From contig DASZBR010000017.1 in the NCBI GenBank assembly GCA_035943935.1, positions 62,001-126,000 on the forward strand: a DNA stretch of 64,000 nt. The letters are read 5' to 3'. This document shows positions 45,897 to 55,030 of this stretch, piece by piece. Under the pieces are notes generated by a model. That model was not told the DNA's origin, did not search any database, and saw nothing but the letters and a program-made list of their open reading frames with translations. Source of the stretch: DASZBR01 sp035943935 (GTDB lineage Bacteria > Pseudomonadota > Gammaproteobacteria > DASZBR01). Position numbers and translations under genes: made by a program. Each line of letters opens with the position of its first letter. The first letter of the stretch is position 1.

Positions 45897-46865
45897 TTAC
45901 AACATAAATGTTGTGCTGATCTCCCCCATTATATGGTAGAAATCTCTCAGTTCAGGATAATTCTCACTCACACTCACGACATAATTTAAGGTTCGCGGAA
46001 TATCTTTAAGATAGTGGTCGACACTGTCGCGATGTTTTTTTCGCGCAAAAATAAAACTGGCTTTTAAATGTCGCTGAATGCCCATGAGATCTAAATAACG
46101 TAAAAATTGTTCTTGGCTCGGTAAAGTGGTTTTGAGAAATTCTTGATGAAAAAATAATGCCCACGTGATGACATCTTCTTGTGGCCAATCGATATAACAA
46201 TCTCTTATGAGAGAAACGAGATCATACGTAACGGGTCCGTGCATGGCATCCTGAAAGTCTAATATTCCAATGTTTTCATTGGGTAAAACCATCAGGTTTC
46301 GCGAATGATAATCTCGGTGAATAGAGCATTGTGGTTGAGAGGTCGCTGAGTAAAGTAAAAGATCAAAAGCTTTTTGGATGACTTTTTGAGAAACGGGAGA
46401 TAAATTTAATTTCAAGTGCTTGTCTAATAACCAGTGTTTAAAATTCTCAAGCTCGATGTTCATGAATTTTGCATCGAAACTCGGAAGTTCGAGAGAACAG
46501 GTTTGAATTTTACCCAGCTCAACTAAAGACTTTTTATAGTAATGATCAGCATTATCGGGAGAGAGCGTTTGAAATAAAACATTGTCGCCTAAGTCTGTTA
46601 ATAATAAAAACCCCTGTTGAAGATCATGGGAAAGAACTCTAGGTACGCGAAGGCCGAGATCTAAATAAGCCTGAGAAATTTTGACGAAAGCGTCGTTATT
46701 TTCTGTGGAGGGTGGTGCGTCAACAGCGATATACGTTTTATCACCTGTGGTGAGACGAAAATAGCGACGAAAGCTCGCATCGCCTTTCAGCGGATGATGT
46801 GCAAACGCCACATGTGGTAGTTGTGCGTGAAGCCATTCGAGTAGTAATTGCATTTTTTGTGTCAT
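45897..46865 (-). CDS. amgK: Anomeric MurNAc/GlcNAc kinase (aminoglycoside-phosphotransferase fold)
   Basis: AmgK phosphorylates the anomeric carbon of MurNAc or GlcNAc released from peptidoglycan, feeding MurU. The 322-residue protein has the kinase-fold motifs IHRDYHSRNLMV (catalytic loop) and GILDFQDA (metal-binding Asp). The ATG at 46865 is chosen over a TTG five codons upstream; neither has a strong Shine-Dalgarno. It diverges from lptD across about 70 bases. That context and the downstream murU support AmgK over a drug kinase. Confidence 0.87.
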   Translation of the reverse strand: MTQKMQLLLEWLHAQLPHVAFAHHPLKGDASFRRYFRLTTGDKTYIAVDAPPSTENNDAFVKISQAYLDLGLRVPRVLSHDLQQGFLLLTDLGDNVLFQTLSPDNADHYYKKSLVELGKIQTCSLELPSFDAKFMNIELENFKHWLLDKHLKLNLSPVSQKVIQKAFDLLLYSATSQPQCSIHRDYHSRNLMVLPNENIGILDFQDAMHGPVTYDLVSLIRDCYIDWPQEDVITWALFFHQEFLKTTLPSQEQFLRYLDLMGIQRHLKASFIFARKKHRDSVDHYLKDIPRTLNYVVSVSENYPELRDFYHIMGEISTTFML

Positions 46866-46933
46866 CTGAGATTGAATCAAACCCGATTGTATGCGATTTT
46901 AAACCCTTTTTGAAATCATACTCCAAGGGATCC

Positions 46934-49414
46934 ATGAAGAAGCATTTCTGGTTAATGTTAATGTTGATGGGCATCAGCAGCGCTGCGATCGCTCAATCAC
47001 GCTTGGAAGATGCAAAAGCCTTGGGATGGGTAGCCAGCGACAATGTCTGTGGCGGATATTTTTTTGAAACACCTATGCCCATCGCTAACAATTCCGTTAA
47101 GTTCATGAAATCACAACCCGTGACCATTACCGCCAACGCGGGTCAATTAGAATACAATGGTGTGTCTACACTCGCAGGTCCTGTCGTTGTCACACAACCG
47201 GGAAGAATTGTCGATGCGAATAGCGTTGAATTGGTTTCCGTGAATGGCGATTATAAAACCGCAAAACTCAAAGGCCATGTGGTATTACGTGAAAAAGGTA
47301 AAATTGCCATTGGAAAAGAAGCGGATTTAGATTTGCAAAGTCAGTCTTATAGTTTCTCGGATATTATTTATCGTTTATTAATAGGCAATTTTTTGAGTGC
47401 GTGGGGCAAGGCCTCCAATGCAACTCAACCACCCGATGGAATTACCGTATTAAAAAATGTGACGTATTCTACGTGTCCCCCGAAAAGTCGTGCATGGGAA
47501 ATGTCCGCGCATACCATTACGTTGGATCAAGCCTCTGGTCGGGGCAGTGCGTATAACGCTATTTTTTATATGCAGCGCATTCCTGTTTTTTATACGCCGT
47601 ATATTAATTTTCCGATTGATAGTCGAAGACAAACCGGATTGCTCTATCCCCAATTTTATTTTGGTGGAAATAGCGGTGCAGGAATGGGTTTGCCGTTTTA
47701 TTGGAATATCGCGCCCAATTATGACGATACTTTTACGCCAACGTATTTAGATAAACGCGGATTTATGTTTGATAATCTTTTTCGCTATTTAACTGAAAGC
47801 AATAAAGGAACGATTGATCTTACCGTGTTACCCAATGACTGGGCATTTAGACAATTTCAATCTACGGCAAAGTATCAAGTGCCTCCAGGAACACCCGGTT
47901 TAGCTGATCTGCCTGAATTAAGCCCAACGCGCAGTTATTTTAATTGGCAAGATACAACGCAGTGGGATAAGCATTGGAGTGGAGGATTGAATTATGCGCG
48001 TGTGAGCGATGACTATTATCCGACTGATATTGGTGGTGTACAAACGGCTGCGCAAAATCAATTATTACAACAAGGACAAATTACCTATAAAGCGTCTTCG
48101 TGGCAATTTTTAGGCAATATACAGACGTATCAAACCTTACATCCGGTGAATCAAGCGTTAGTATTGAATCAATACAGTATGTTGCCGCAATTGCTCTTTA
48201 CCAGTTATTTACCGCAAGATGCGAATCGTTTCTCACCTTCATGGTCAGCGGAGTTTGTGAATTTTTCAGAAGCGCCCACTCCGGGTGCGGGAATTGTTCC
48301 GCCATCGGGTAAGCGTATTAATATCATTCCGGGTGTGAGTTTGCCGTTAGCAGATTCAAAAGGATTTATTACCCCAGCCGTTCAATTTGAAATGACTCAA
48401 TATACGCTTGGCGATCAAATGCCCGGTTTTAGTAATCAAATAACGCGAACCGTGCCGATTATGGATATCGACAGCGGTTTGCATTTCGAACGAGACACGC
48501 ATCTTTTTGGTGATGACTTTAATCAAACGCTAGAGCCGCGTATTTTTTATCTCTATGTTCCGTATCAGGATCAACATCAAATCCCTGTTTTTGACAGCAG
48601 TATTCAACCGTTTACGTTTAATCAATTATTTTTAACGAATCGATTTAATGGAAGCGACAGAATTGGTGATGCGAATCAAATTAGCTTTGCGTTATCGACA
48701 CATTTTTACAGTAAAGCCACCGGCGATGAAAAATTTTCCGCGGGTGTCGGTATTATTAAATATTTTGAAGATCGACGTGTGACATTATGTCAAACCGTGG
48801 GATGTACCGATCCGTTATATTCTGTAGGAAGTACTTCACCGACGGCGGTGACATCTCCTCTTGTGGGACAAGCGACGTATCATTTTAATCCTGTGTGGAG
48901 TGCGACGGTGGATGGTTCTTGGGATCCTGAAATTGCGCAGACACAAAATTCATCCATTAATTTCCAATATATGCCAGCCGTTAATCATATTGTTAATGTC
49001 GGTTATAGTTATGTACGTTATGGCGATTATTTTTTACTTCCGGGGCAATCGTCACAGATAAATGCGCCGCTGACGTCACTCAACAGCAAATTTAATTTGA
49101 GTGAACCCACAGCGTCATTGGTGTGGCCGTTGATGTCACATGTGAATCTTGTCGCGAGTTGGAGTTACAGTTGGAATCAGAATCATTCACTTGCGTATTT
49201 TACCGGCGTACAATACGACAGTTGTTGTTGGGCGTTACAAACCGTGGTTGCACGAAATTATGATGGACTGGATTCGTTTGGTACCCCACAATTCTCGACG
49301 GGAGTTTATGTGCAAGTCGTCTTTAAGGGATTAGCGAAGTTACCGGTTAATGATCCAACGACATTATTATTAAATAGTATTCCGAATTATCAAGATAATT
49401 TCGCGCAAGTGTAA
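46934..49414 (+). CDS. lptD: LPS-assembly protein LptD
   Basis: LptD is the outer-membrane barrel that, with LptE, inserts LPS in the outer leaflet. From ATG 46934 (AAGGGA upstream) the protein has 826 residues. A signal peptide ends near SSAAIAQ. An OstA/LptA-like jellyroll (about 60-170) with VTITANAGQLEYNG is followed by a large C-terminal barrel. Cysteines near both ends (N-terminal DNVCGG, C-terminal SCCWALQ) fit the pairs that form inter-domain disulfides in known LptD. An open reading frame extends 45 codons upstream but would hide the signal peptide. surA, its frequent neighbour, is not here. Confidence 0.94.
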   Translation: MKKHFWLMLMLMGISSAAIAQSRLEDAKALGWVASDNVCGGYFFETPMPIANNSVKFMKSQPVTITANAGQLEYNGVSTLAGPVVVTQPGRIVDANSVELVSVNGDYKTAKLKGHVVLREKGKIAIGKEADLDLQSQSYSFSDIIYRLLIGNFLSAWGKASNATQPPDGITVLKNVTYSTCPPKSRAWEMSAHTITLDQASGRGSAYNAIFYMQRIPVFYTPYINFPIDSRRQTGLLYPQFYFGGNSGAGMGLPFYWNIAPNYDDTFTPTYLDKRGFMFDNLFRYLTESNKGTIDLTVLPNDWAFRQFQSTAKYQVPPGTPGLADLPELSPTRSYFNWQDTTQWDKHWSGGLNYARVSDDYYPTDIGGVQTAAQNQLLQQGQITYKASSWQFLGNIQTYQTLHPVNQALVLNQYSMLPQLLFTSYLPQDANRFSPSWSAEFVNFSEAPTPGAGIVPPSGKRINIIPGVSLPLADSKGFITPAVQFEMTQYTLGDQMPGFSNQITRTVPIMDIDSGLHFERDTHLFGDDFNQTLEPRIFYLYVPYQDQHQIPVFDSSIQPFTFNQLFLTNRFNGSDRIGDANQISFALSTHFYSKATGDEKFSAGVGIIKYFEDRRVTLCQTVGCTDPLYSVGSTSPTAVTSPLVGQATYHFNPVWSATVDGSWDPEIAQTQNSSINFQYMPAVNHIVNVGYSYVRYGDYFLLPGQSSQINAPLTSLNSKFNLSEPTASLVWPLMSHVNLVASWSYSWNQNHSLAYFTGVQYDSCCWALQTVVARNYDGLDSFGTPQFSTGVYVQVVFKGLAKLPVNDPTTLLLNSIPNYQDNFAQV

Positions 49415-49430
49415 TTTCGAGGGAAGATGA

Positions 49431-49979
49431 ATGAAATTTTTACCACTACTTTTTATGGGATTGTGCAGTTTATTTCTCGTGGGATGTTCACGATCACAGA
49501 CACCTAATTTTCAATCTATGATACTTCCAAACACACCGAATTATTATTTAGTGTGTCCCCAAAAATATTGCAATGTGACGCCCAGTGCGTATTCACCTGT
49601 TTTCCATGTCTCTGCGGATGATTTATTTAATGCCTTCAATCAAATCATTGCGACAAAATCGCGCGTACAATTTGTGAACGATATTCCTGAGCAGGGTGAA
49701 TTTCTGTTGGTTGAGAAAAGTATTTTTGGTTTTCCAGCGGATATTACGGTACAGTTTATCGCGCTGTCAGAGGATACGTCGACGTTGGCTATTTTCAGCA
49801 AATCGCGTTACGGCTTTTATGATTTTGGGTCCAATAAGCGTCGTCTGAATAATTTGTTCATGGAACTAAGTCAACAACTTGCAAAAAATGGTACCGAGGG
49901 TCGGAATCGAACCGACACAGTGTCGCCACCACCGGATTTTGAGTCCGGCGCGTCTACCAGTTCCGCCACCCCGGCATAA
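49431..49979 (+). CDS. DUF1499-like lipoprotein whose frame reads through a tRNA gene
   Basis: The 182-residue frame starts with a lipoprotein signal (lipobox LVGC, Cys19). The region around 75-145 has the DUF1499-type ending FSKSRYGFYDFGSNKRRLNNLF. From about residue 153 the codons are the complement of the tRNA-Leu gene and the stop lies just past it, so the last 30 residues are tRNA sequence read in the wrong sense. Either the protein truly ends this way or the original 3' end was replaced. GAGGGAAG precedes the ATG, 16 bases after lptD. It probably sits in the lptD transcript. Exact function unknown. Confidence 0.72.
   Translation: MKFLPLLFMGLCSLFLVGCSRSQTPNFQSMILPNTPNYYLVCPQKYCNVTPSAYSPVFHVSADDLFNAFNQIIATKSRVQFVNDIPEQGEFLLVEKSIFGFPADITVQFIALSEDTSTLAIFSKSRYGFYDFGSNKRRLNNLFMELSQQLAKNGTEGRNRTDTVSPPPDFESGASTSSATPA
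49889..49975 (-). tRNA. tRNA-Leu (CAA)
   Basis: On the minus strand the gene begins GCCGGGG and ends CCTCGGTACCA, with encoded CCA. The anticodon loop CTCAAAA in a CCGGA/TCCGG stem gives anticodon CAA, and the long variable arm of a class II tRNA is present. A TATACT -10 lies at 49995-49990, 14 bases upstream. It is antisense to the 3' part of the lipoprotein reading frame. Confidence 0.96.
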
Positions 49980-50010
49980 AGAAGCGCGGAGTATAGCAGA
50001 GAGAATTGAA

Positions 50011-50514
50011 ATGAATAAACTGTTTTGGATTATTATTTTTTCTGTTTTTTTAGTGACCAGTTGTGCTACGACCTCGACATTTCAACCGCACAATCCAAAA
50101 ACCTCGCAGCATTGGCGGGTTCAGGGAAAAATTGCGATGCAAGATCAGGGGAGGGCTGAAACAGCGTCATTGGATTGGCAGCAGAACGTTCAAAACTATC
50201 AGATCAGAATTTTTGGGCCGTTAGGCATAGGCGCCGTTGAGATCAATGGTAATCCTCAGGGCGTCGAATTGATTGATAGCAAGGGACAAATTCATCAAGC
50301 TGCATCAGCAGAATTACTGTCTCAACAGATTTTAGGCTACCCACTTCCTATAGCGGATTTGGTTTATTGGCTGAAAGGGGTTAAAACAAAACATCATCAT
50401 GGTTGGACCGTTCATTATCTCTCTTATCACCAAAATGGTATGCCAAAACTGATGACCGCAACACATCAAGGAATTAATCTTCGAATTTTTATTGATAAGT
50501 GGCAGTTTTTTTGA
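50011..50514 (+). CDS. lolB: Outer-membrane lipoprotein insertion factor LolB
   Basis: LolB receives lipoproteins from LolA and inserts them into the outer membrane. From ATG 50011 the protein has 167 residues, shorter than E. coli LolB (about 207). A signal with lipobox VTSC (Cys18), HWRVQGKIAMQD near the N-terminus, and IADLVYWLKG further on match the family. Starts further upstream would lie inside the tRNA-Leu gene. In many gammaproteobacteria ispE follows; here tRNA-Gln and prs follow directly. Confidence 0.87.
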   Translation: MNKLFWIIIFSVFLVTSCATTSTFQPHNPKTSQHWRVQGKIAMQDQGRAETASLDWQQNVQNYQIRIFGPLGIGAVEINGNPQGVELIDSKGQIHQAASAELLSQQILGYPLPIADLVYWLKGVKTKHHHGWTVHYLSYHQNGMPKLMTATHQGINLRIFIDKWQFF

Positions 50515-50541
50515 TTGAATACCGGTCCAGTCAACACTCAT

Positions 50542-50616
50542 TGGGGTGTCGCCAAGTGGTAAGGCACCGGGTTTTGATCCCGGCATACCTAGGTTCGAAT
50601 CCTAGCACCCCAGCCA
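50542..50616 (+). tRNA. tRNA-Gln (UUG)
   Basis: TGGGGTG acceptor start, D-arm, anticodon loop TTTTGAT in a CCGGG/CCCGG stem (anticodon TTG), T-arm GGTTCGAATCC and encoded CCA give a complete cloverleaf. It lies directly before prs, as in many gammaproteobacteria. Confidence 0.97.
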
Positions 50617-50643
50617 ATTGATTCTTATGTTTAGGAACGACTC

Positions 50644-51591
50644 GTGTCTAACATGATGATTTTTAGCGGTAACGCTAATCTGCCTTTAGCAGAACAAGTG
50701 GCACATTTTTTGAAAATCCCTTTAGGCAAAGCAACGGTTTCAACGTTTAGTGACGGTGAAACCATGGTAGAGATTTTGGAAAATGTCAGAGGGCGAGACG
50801 TTTTTATTATTCAGCCCACCTGTGCACCGACCAATAATAATTTAATGGAATTAATTATTATGGCGGATGCGTTACGTCGTGCATCGGCGGCACGTATTAC
50901 GGCGGTGGTTCCCTATTTTGGTTACGCGAGACAAGACAGGCGTGTGCGTTCTGCACGTGTGCCCATCACGGCAAAAGTGGTTGCTGACATGATCGGAAAA
51001 GTCGGAATTAATCGATTGCTCACGGTTGATTTACATGCAGACCAAGTGCAAGGCTTTTTTTATATTCCCGTTGATAACGTTTATGCCACTTCTTCTATGT
51101 TGGCGGATATTCGTCAACGCAAATATAAAAATTTAATTGTGGTATCTCCCGATGTGGGCGGTGTAGTGCGTGCACGTGCTATCGCAAAATTATTAAGCGA
51201 AGCGGATTTAGCTATCATTGATAAACGTCGTCCGCGTGCAAATCATGCCGAAGTCATGAATATCATTGGTGATGTCAAAGACAGAACCTGTTTATTAATG
51301 GACGATATTGTTGATACGGCAGGAACCTTATGCGCCGCTGCCAAAGCATTAAAGAAAGAAGGTGCGGATTCTGTTAAAGCGTATTGTACGCATGCCGTAT
51401 TATCAGGCGAAGCTATTAAGAATATTGAAGAATCAGAATTAGATGAAGTGGTTGTGACGGATACGATTCCGTTATCCGCAGCCGCCAAGAAATGTAAGAA
51501 AATTCGCCAGTTAAATATTGCTGAAATGCTTGCGCAAATTATTCGCAGAATTAATGAAGAAGAATCGGTAAGTTCGATGTTTTCAGAATAA
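50644..51591 (+). CDS. prs: Ribose-phosphate pyrophosphokinase
   Basis: Prs makes PRPP from ribose-5-phosphate and ATP for nucleotide, histidine and tryptophan synthesis. The 315-residue protein has YFGYARQDRR, the VDLHADQVQGFF active-site segment and the PRPP-binding DDIVDTAGT. It begins with GTG at 50644, with AGGA upstream; an in-frame ATG three codons later is the alternative. It is convergent with the MFS gene, only five bases apart. Confidence 0.96.
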   Translation: MSNMMIFSGNANLPLAEQVAHFLKIPLGKATVSTFSDGETMVEILENVRGRDVFIIQPTCAPTNNNLMELIIMADALRRASAARITAVVPYFGYARQDRRVRSARVPITAKVVADMIGKVGINRLLTVDLHADQVQGFFYIPVDNVYATSSMLADIRQRKYKNLIVVSPDVGGVVRARAIAKLLSEADLAIIDKRRPRANHAEVMNIIGDVKDRTCLLMDDIVDTAGTLCAAAKALKKEGADSVKAYCTHAVLSGEAIKNIEESELDEVVVTDTIPLSAAAKKCKKIRQLNIAEMLAQIIRRINEEESVSSMFSE

Positions 51592-51596
51592 TTTTT

Positions 51597-52829
51597 TTAT
51601 TTTTTAATTTTGCTGTATCCCATCGCCACACTGCTTGCTAAGAAAAATAAACTGCCGGTTAATATAGGCACAAAAGCGCCCCAATTTGCTAGTAACGCTC
51701 CACCAAATCCCATAATTGCAAAAGCGGCTGAACCAATCGCATTGGTAATTCCCATCACCCAGCCTTGTGAATTTTCATCGACTTGATTGGAAAATACGGC
51801 CAACAATGTCGAATAGGGCACAGCAACACTCATGCCTATCGGAATCACTAATAACCAGACAACCCACGCAGTGGTTGTTAAAGAAATAATCAGGCTAATT
51901 AATCCGCATAAAAATAAAGAGGCCACAATAACTTTTTTGGTTGTAAAGTGATGCGTGACCCAATTAACGATAAACGCAAAGCCTGTGCCAAATCCAATCG
52001 CCATCGATGCCATGTAGAGATTTACACCCGTAGAGTGATATCCCAATACTTTTGTTAAAAATAAGGATATGAAGGAATACACACAGGCCCAACCCAATAA
52101 CATTAAAAATAAGACAAACGATAAATAACGGACTTTATGATTTTGAAAGGCTGAAATAAAGATCTCAATGGCTCGATGAAATTTTAAATGAATTTTTGTG
52201 CGCTTCTTAAAGGTTTCTTTAAAGAGCCAAATTAATAAGAAAGCGTTTACTAAAGAAATAAACGCGGCAAAATATAGGGGTGTAGAGTAGGTGAAACCTG
52301 AATAAATTTGTGGGCTGGAGAAAAATCCGCCACACATGGGACCAAATAAAAATCCGAGTGAGGCAAACATTAAAATTAAACCAATGTTACGCGCTTTCAT
52401 ATCCGGTTCGCTGATATCAATAATGGCGGCTTGTGCAATGGCTTGGCTACCTGCGGTAAATCCTGCAATCACGCGACCAATGATCAAGAAGGTAATGCTG
52501 TGCATTCCGACGGCAACGGCCGAAATCAAATAGCCTAAAAAAGCCCCAAATAAACAAATCACTAAAGATTTCTTGCGTCCAATTGCGTCAGATAAATCGC
52601 CTAAATACGCTGCACCAAAAAACCACGCCAACATAAAAATGCTGACCGTAATGCCAAACAATAAATTTCGGGTGTGTGATGAGACATCGCCAGGTAAAAA
52701 ATGATTATGGGTTCCTATAAATAGGCTGTTTAAAATGGGAAATAATAATCCCAATCCCATGCCGTCAATAAAAATGGCCAGAAATAACGGTGACGCTTTG
52801 GCAAAAAAATGCGCGGATTGCTTAGTCAT
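51597..52829 (-). CDS. MFS transporter (DHA1/TetA-like)
   Basis: The 410-residue protein has about twelve hydrophobic helices, the helix 2-3 loop motif GDLSDAIGRKK (MFS motif A) and a GxxxGPxxGG-like motif C in LGFLFGPMCGGFF. This places it among drug/proton or small-solute exporters, but substrate cannot be inferred. The ATG at 52829 overlaps phrB by 8 bases; an upstream start at 52862 lacks a ribosome site and lies deep in phrB. It is likely the last gene of the acyltransferase-photolyase-MFS transcript. Confidence 0.82.
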   Translation of the reverse strand: MTKQSAHFFAKASPLFLAIFIDGMGLGLLFPILNSLFIGTHNHFLPGDVSSHTRNLLFGITVSIFMLAWFFGAAYLGDLSDAIGRKKSLVICLFGAFLGYLISAVAVGMHSITFLIIGRVIAGFTAGSQAIAQAAIIDISEPDMKARNIGLILMFASLGFLFGPMCGGFFSSPQIYSGFTYSTPLYFAAFISLVNAFLLIWLFKETFKKRTKIHLKFHRAIEIFISAFQNHKVRYLSFVLFLMLLGWACVYSFISLFLTKVLGYHSTGVNLYMASMAIGFGTGFAFIVNWVTHHFTTKKVIVASLFLCGLISLIISLTTTAWVVWLLVIPIGMSVAVPYSTLLAVFSNQVDENSQGWVMGITNAIGSAAFAIMGFGGALLANWGAFVPILTGSLFFLASSVAMGYSKIKK

Positions 52830-54153
52830 GTTGAAATACTCGTTTATAGATAGAAATAGCACGTTGGCGTGAAGTCGAGAGATCCACTATAGGGGCCCAA
52901 TAATTACTTGTCAAAGCCTCTGGGCAGTACTTCTTAATAAAAATGAATTCAGGATCAAATTTTTCTGTCTGAGAGAGAGGGTTAAAAATACGGAAATAGG
53001 GTACCGCATCTGTTCCTGTTGACGCAGCCCATTGCCAACCGCCGTTATTTGCAGCGAGATCGCCATCGATGAGATGTTGCATGAAATATTTTTCACCCCA
53101 GCGCCAGTCTATTAATAAGTTTTTTGTGAGAAACATCGCGGTGATCATTCTGAGTCTATTATGCATCCAACCGGTTTGATTAAGCTGTCGCATGGCTGCA
53201 TCAATCAAAGGAATGCCTGTTCTACCATTTTTCCAGGCCTCAAAATGGTCCCGGTTATTTTCCCACGGAATTCGTTCGGTAATTAATTTCAACGGTTTAT
53301 GCATACATACGCGGGGAAAGTTTTTCATAATATGTTTATAAAATTCACGCCATATTAATTCTGATTGCCAGGTTTCATGCCTGGAAGATTCGCGTGCTTT
53401 TTTAAAGCAGGTTCGAATAGAAATAATCCCTGACGCTAAATAGGGTGAAAGCTGACTAGTGCCATCCAGACTTGGGAAATCCCTGTTTATTTTATAGTTT
53501 TCGAGTTTATGGGAAATAAAATCAGATAATTTTTTATGGGCTATTTTTTCGCCCACGGGCCAGTGTTTATTTTCAGAAATAGAGGGCAATGGTGTGTGTG
53601 GGACATCTAATTTTACCGCTATTTTTTTTGGTTTGGGATGTACAATAATTTCAGTTTGATTGAGCTTGTTTAAAAAAGAATTTTTGAACGGAGTAAATAC
53701 GGTAAAGTATTTTTTTTGTTGTGTCAGGACTTCGCCCGGCGTGAAAATAACCTGGTCAGTATAATTTTTTATGTATATATGGTTTTTTTCAAAGAGTATT
53801 TTTATAGCCTGATCGCGACGTAATTCATCTAGCTCATACTGGTCGTTAAAATATAAATTATTTATTTTATGTTTTTGCGAGAGTTTTAATAAAAAATCTG
53901 GGATTTCTTTTGGCTGTAAAACAGTATGAATTATCAGCGGAATGTTAAGCTCGGTTAGTTCTTCTTGAAGTGCGTGCAGTTGGCGCAAAATAAAATTTTG
54001 GCGAATCGGCGCCATATCATGATTCTGCCATTCTGTTGGATTGATTAAGAAGATAGCGATTAAACCATCATTACTTGCAAGACTTGCATTATAAAGTGCC
54101 GTGTTGTCGCGCAGTCGCAAATCATGTTCACGAAACCACATGAGATTACGCAT
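52822..54153 (-). CDS. phrB: Deoxyribodipyrimidine photolyase
   Basis: The enzyme uses light and FAD to split cyclobutane pyrimidine dimers. Its 443 residues have the N-terminal antenna domain (MWFREHDLRLRDNTAL) and the C-terminal FAD domain with WREFYKHIM, MHNRLRMITAMFLTKNLL, and NNGGWQWAASTGTDAVPYFRIFNP, typical of class I CPD photolyases. ATG 54153 overlaps the previous stop by 8 bases; GTG at 54168 is possible. It is an unusual gene for a strict intracellular lifestyle and suggests an environmental phase. Confidence 0.93.
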   Translation of the reverse strand: MRNLMWFREHDLRLRDNTALYNASLASNDGLIAIFLINPTEWQNHDMAPIRQNFILRQLHALQEELTELNIPLIIHTVLQPKEIPDFLLKLSQKHKINNLYFNDQYELDELRRDQAIKILFEKNHIYIKNYTDQVIFTPGEVLTQQKKYFTVFTPFKNSFLNKLNQTEIIVHPKPKKIAVKLDVPHTPLPSISENKHWPVGEKIAHKKLSDFISHKLENYKINRDFPSLDGTSQLSPYLASGIISIRTCFKKARESSRHETWQSELIWREFYKHIMKNFPRVCMHKPLKLITERIPWENNRDHFEAWKNGRTGIPLIDAAMRQLNQTGWMHNRLRMITAMFLTKNLLIDWRWGEKYFMQHLIDGDLAANNGGWQWAASTGTDAVPYFRIFNPLSQTEKFDPEFIFIKKYCPEALTSNYWAPIVDLSTSRQRAISIYKRVFQHD

Positions 54154-55030
54154 AAAAGCTTTTTTCACCCACAGGTCGACTTTTAAACCGTTTGTATTGC
54201 CATATAAATTGCTCAGGGTGTTCTGAGATAACTTTTTCTAGCCATTGATTGATACGCAGTGTATCAGCATAAACATCTCCACTGGGAAAATTATCGAGAG
54301 GTTCGTGAAAGATTATATCAATGCCTGTATTGTCTTTTCGTCGACAATAATAACCTGGAATGACAATACAATCTGTCATTTCTGCAAAACGTGAAGTCGC
54401 GGTAACCGTCGATGCAGGAATATTAAAAAAGGGTACAAATAAACCTTCTTTTCCGGCATCAATATCGGGTGTATATAAAATGGTTTTATTGTTTTTCATG
54501 GCTTTGACGAAACTGCGTATCTCGTGACGTTTTACGGTAAATTCAAAACAGTGAGAGAGGGCCCGTTCGGTAATGTTTCTCAGAAAAGCATTTTTGGGCG
54601 GAAAATACATGCCACCGACGGGTTGAACTAAATTTAATAATCGTCCCACGAAGTGGACTGAACTTAAATGTGGTCCAAAGACTATTACGCCTTTTTTTTG
54701 TTTTAAAGCATTCTGCAGAATATGAAGATTTTGAATATGCGCTAATTTTTTCAGGCGTTTCGGGGATCCCCAAAAGCCAAACAGCGTTTCGATCATGCCT
54801 TGGCCAGCAGAAATAAAGCTGTTTTTGATGAGTGTTTTTCGAGCAAGTAAATCAAGTTGGGGAAAACATTTTTGGATATTAATTTCAGCAATACGACGTT
54901 CGCGTTTTGAAAAGTGAAAAGCAAGCCATCCAAAAAATCCGCCTATTTTCAGTTGAATCGCATACGGTAATTGTATAACTAACCATAAAATTCCAGCGAG
55001 TAGCCATAAGGGGAGATTAGAGAAGCGCAT
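54146..55030 (-). CDS. Lipid A biosynthesis acyltransferase family protein (LpxL/HtrB-like)
   Basis: Members add secondary acyl chains to lipid A at the inner membrane. The 294-residue protein has an N-terminal membrane helix and the family layout up to VIVFGPHLSSVH. The usual catalytic motif is HX4(D/E); here His121 is followed five residues later by His126 instead of Asp/Glu. The later CIVIPGYYCRR segment is as in the family. It overlaps the preceding acyltransferase gene by 14 bases and phrB by 8. It might be inactive or have altered acyl-donor use. Which acyl chain it adds cannot be told. Confidence 0.8.
   Translation of the reverse strand: MRFSNLPLWLLAGILWLVIQLPYAIQLKIGGFFGWLAFHFSKRERRIAEINIQKCFPQLDLLARKTLIKNSFISAGQGMIETLFGFWGSPKRLKKLAHIQNLHILQNALKQKKGVIVFGPHLSSVHFVGRLLNLVQPVGGMYFPPKNAFLRNITERALSHCFEFTVKRHEIRSFVKAMKNNKTILYTPDIDAGKEGLFVPFFNIPASTVTATSRFAEMTDCIVIPGYYCRRKDNTGIDIIFHEPLDNFPSGDVYADTLRINQWLEKVISEHPEQFIWQYKRFKSRPVGEKSFYA

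Noticed and set aside
46741..46974. Small minus-strand gene over the amgK-lptD gap
   Set aside because: It overlaps the starts of both amgK and lptD in another frame and has no features of its own.
49879..50010. Upstream extension of lolB into the tRNA-Leu gene
   Set aside because: The extension is translated tRNA sequence and would hide the lipoprotein signal; the start at 50011 is the sensible one.
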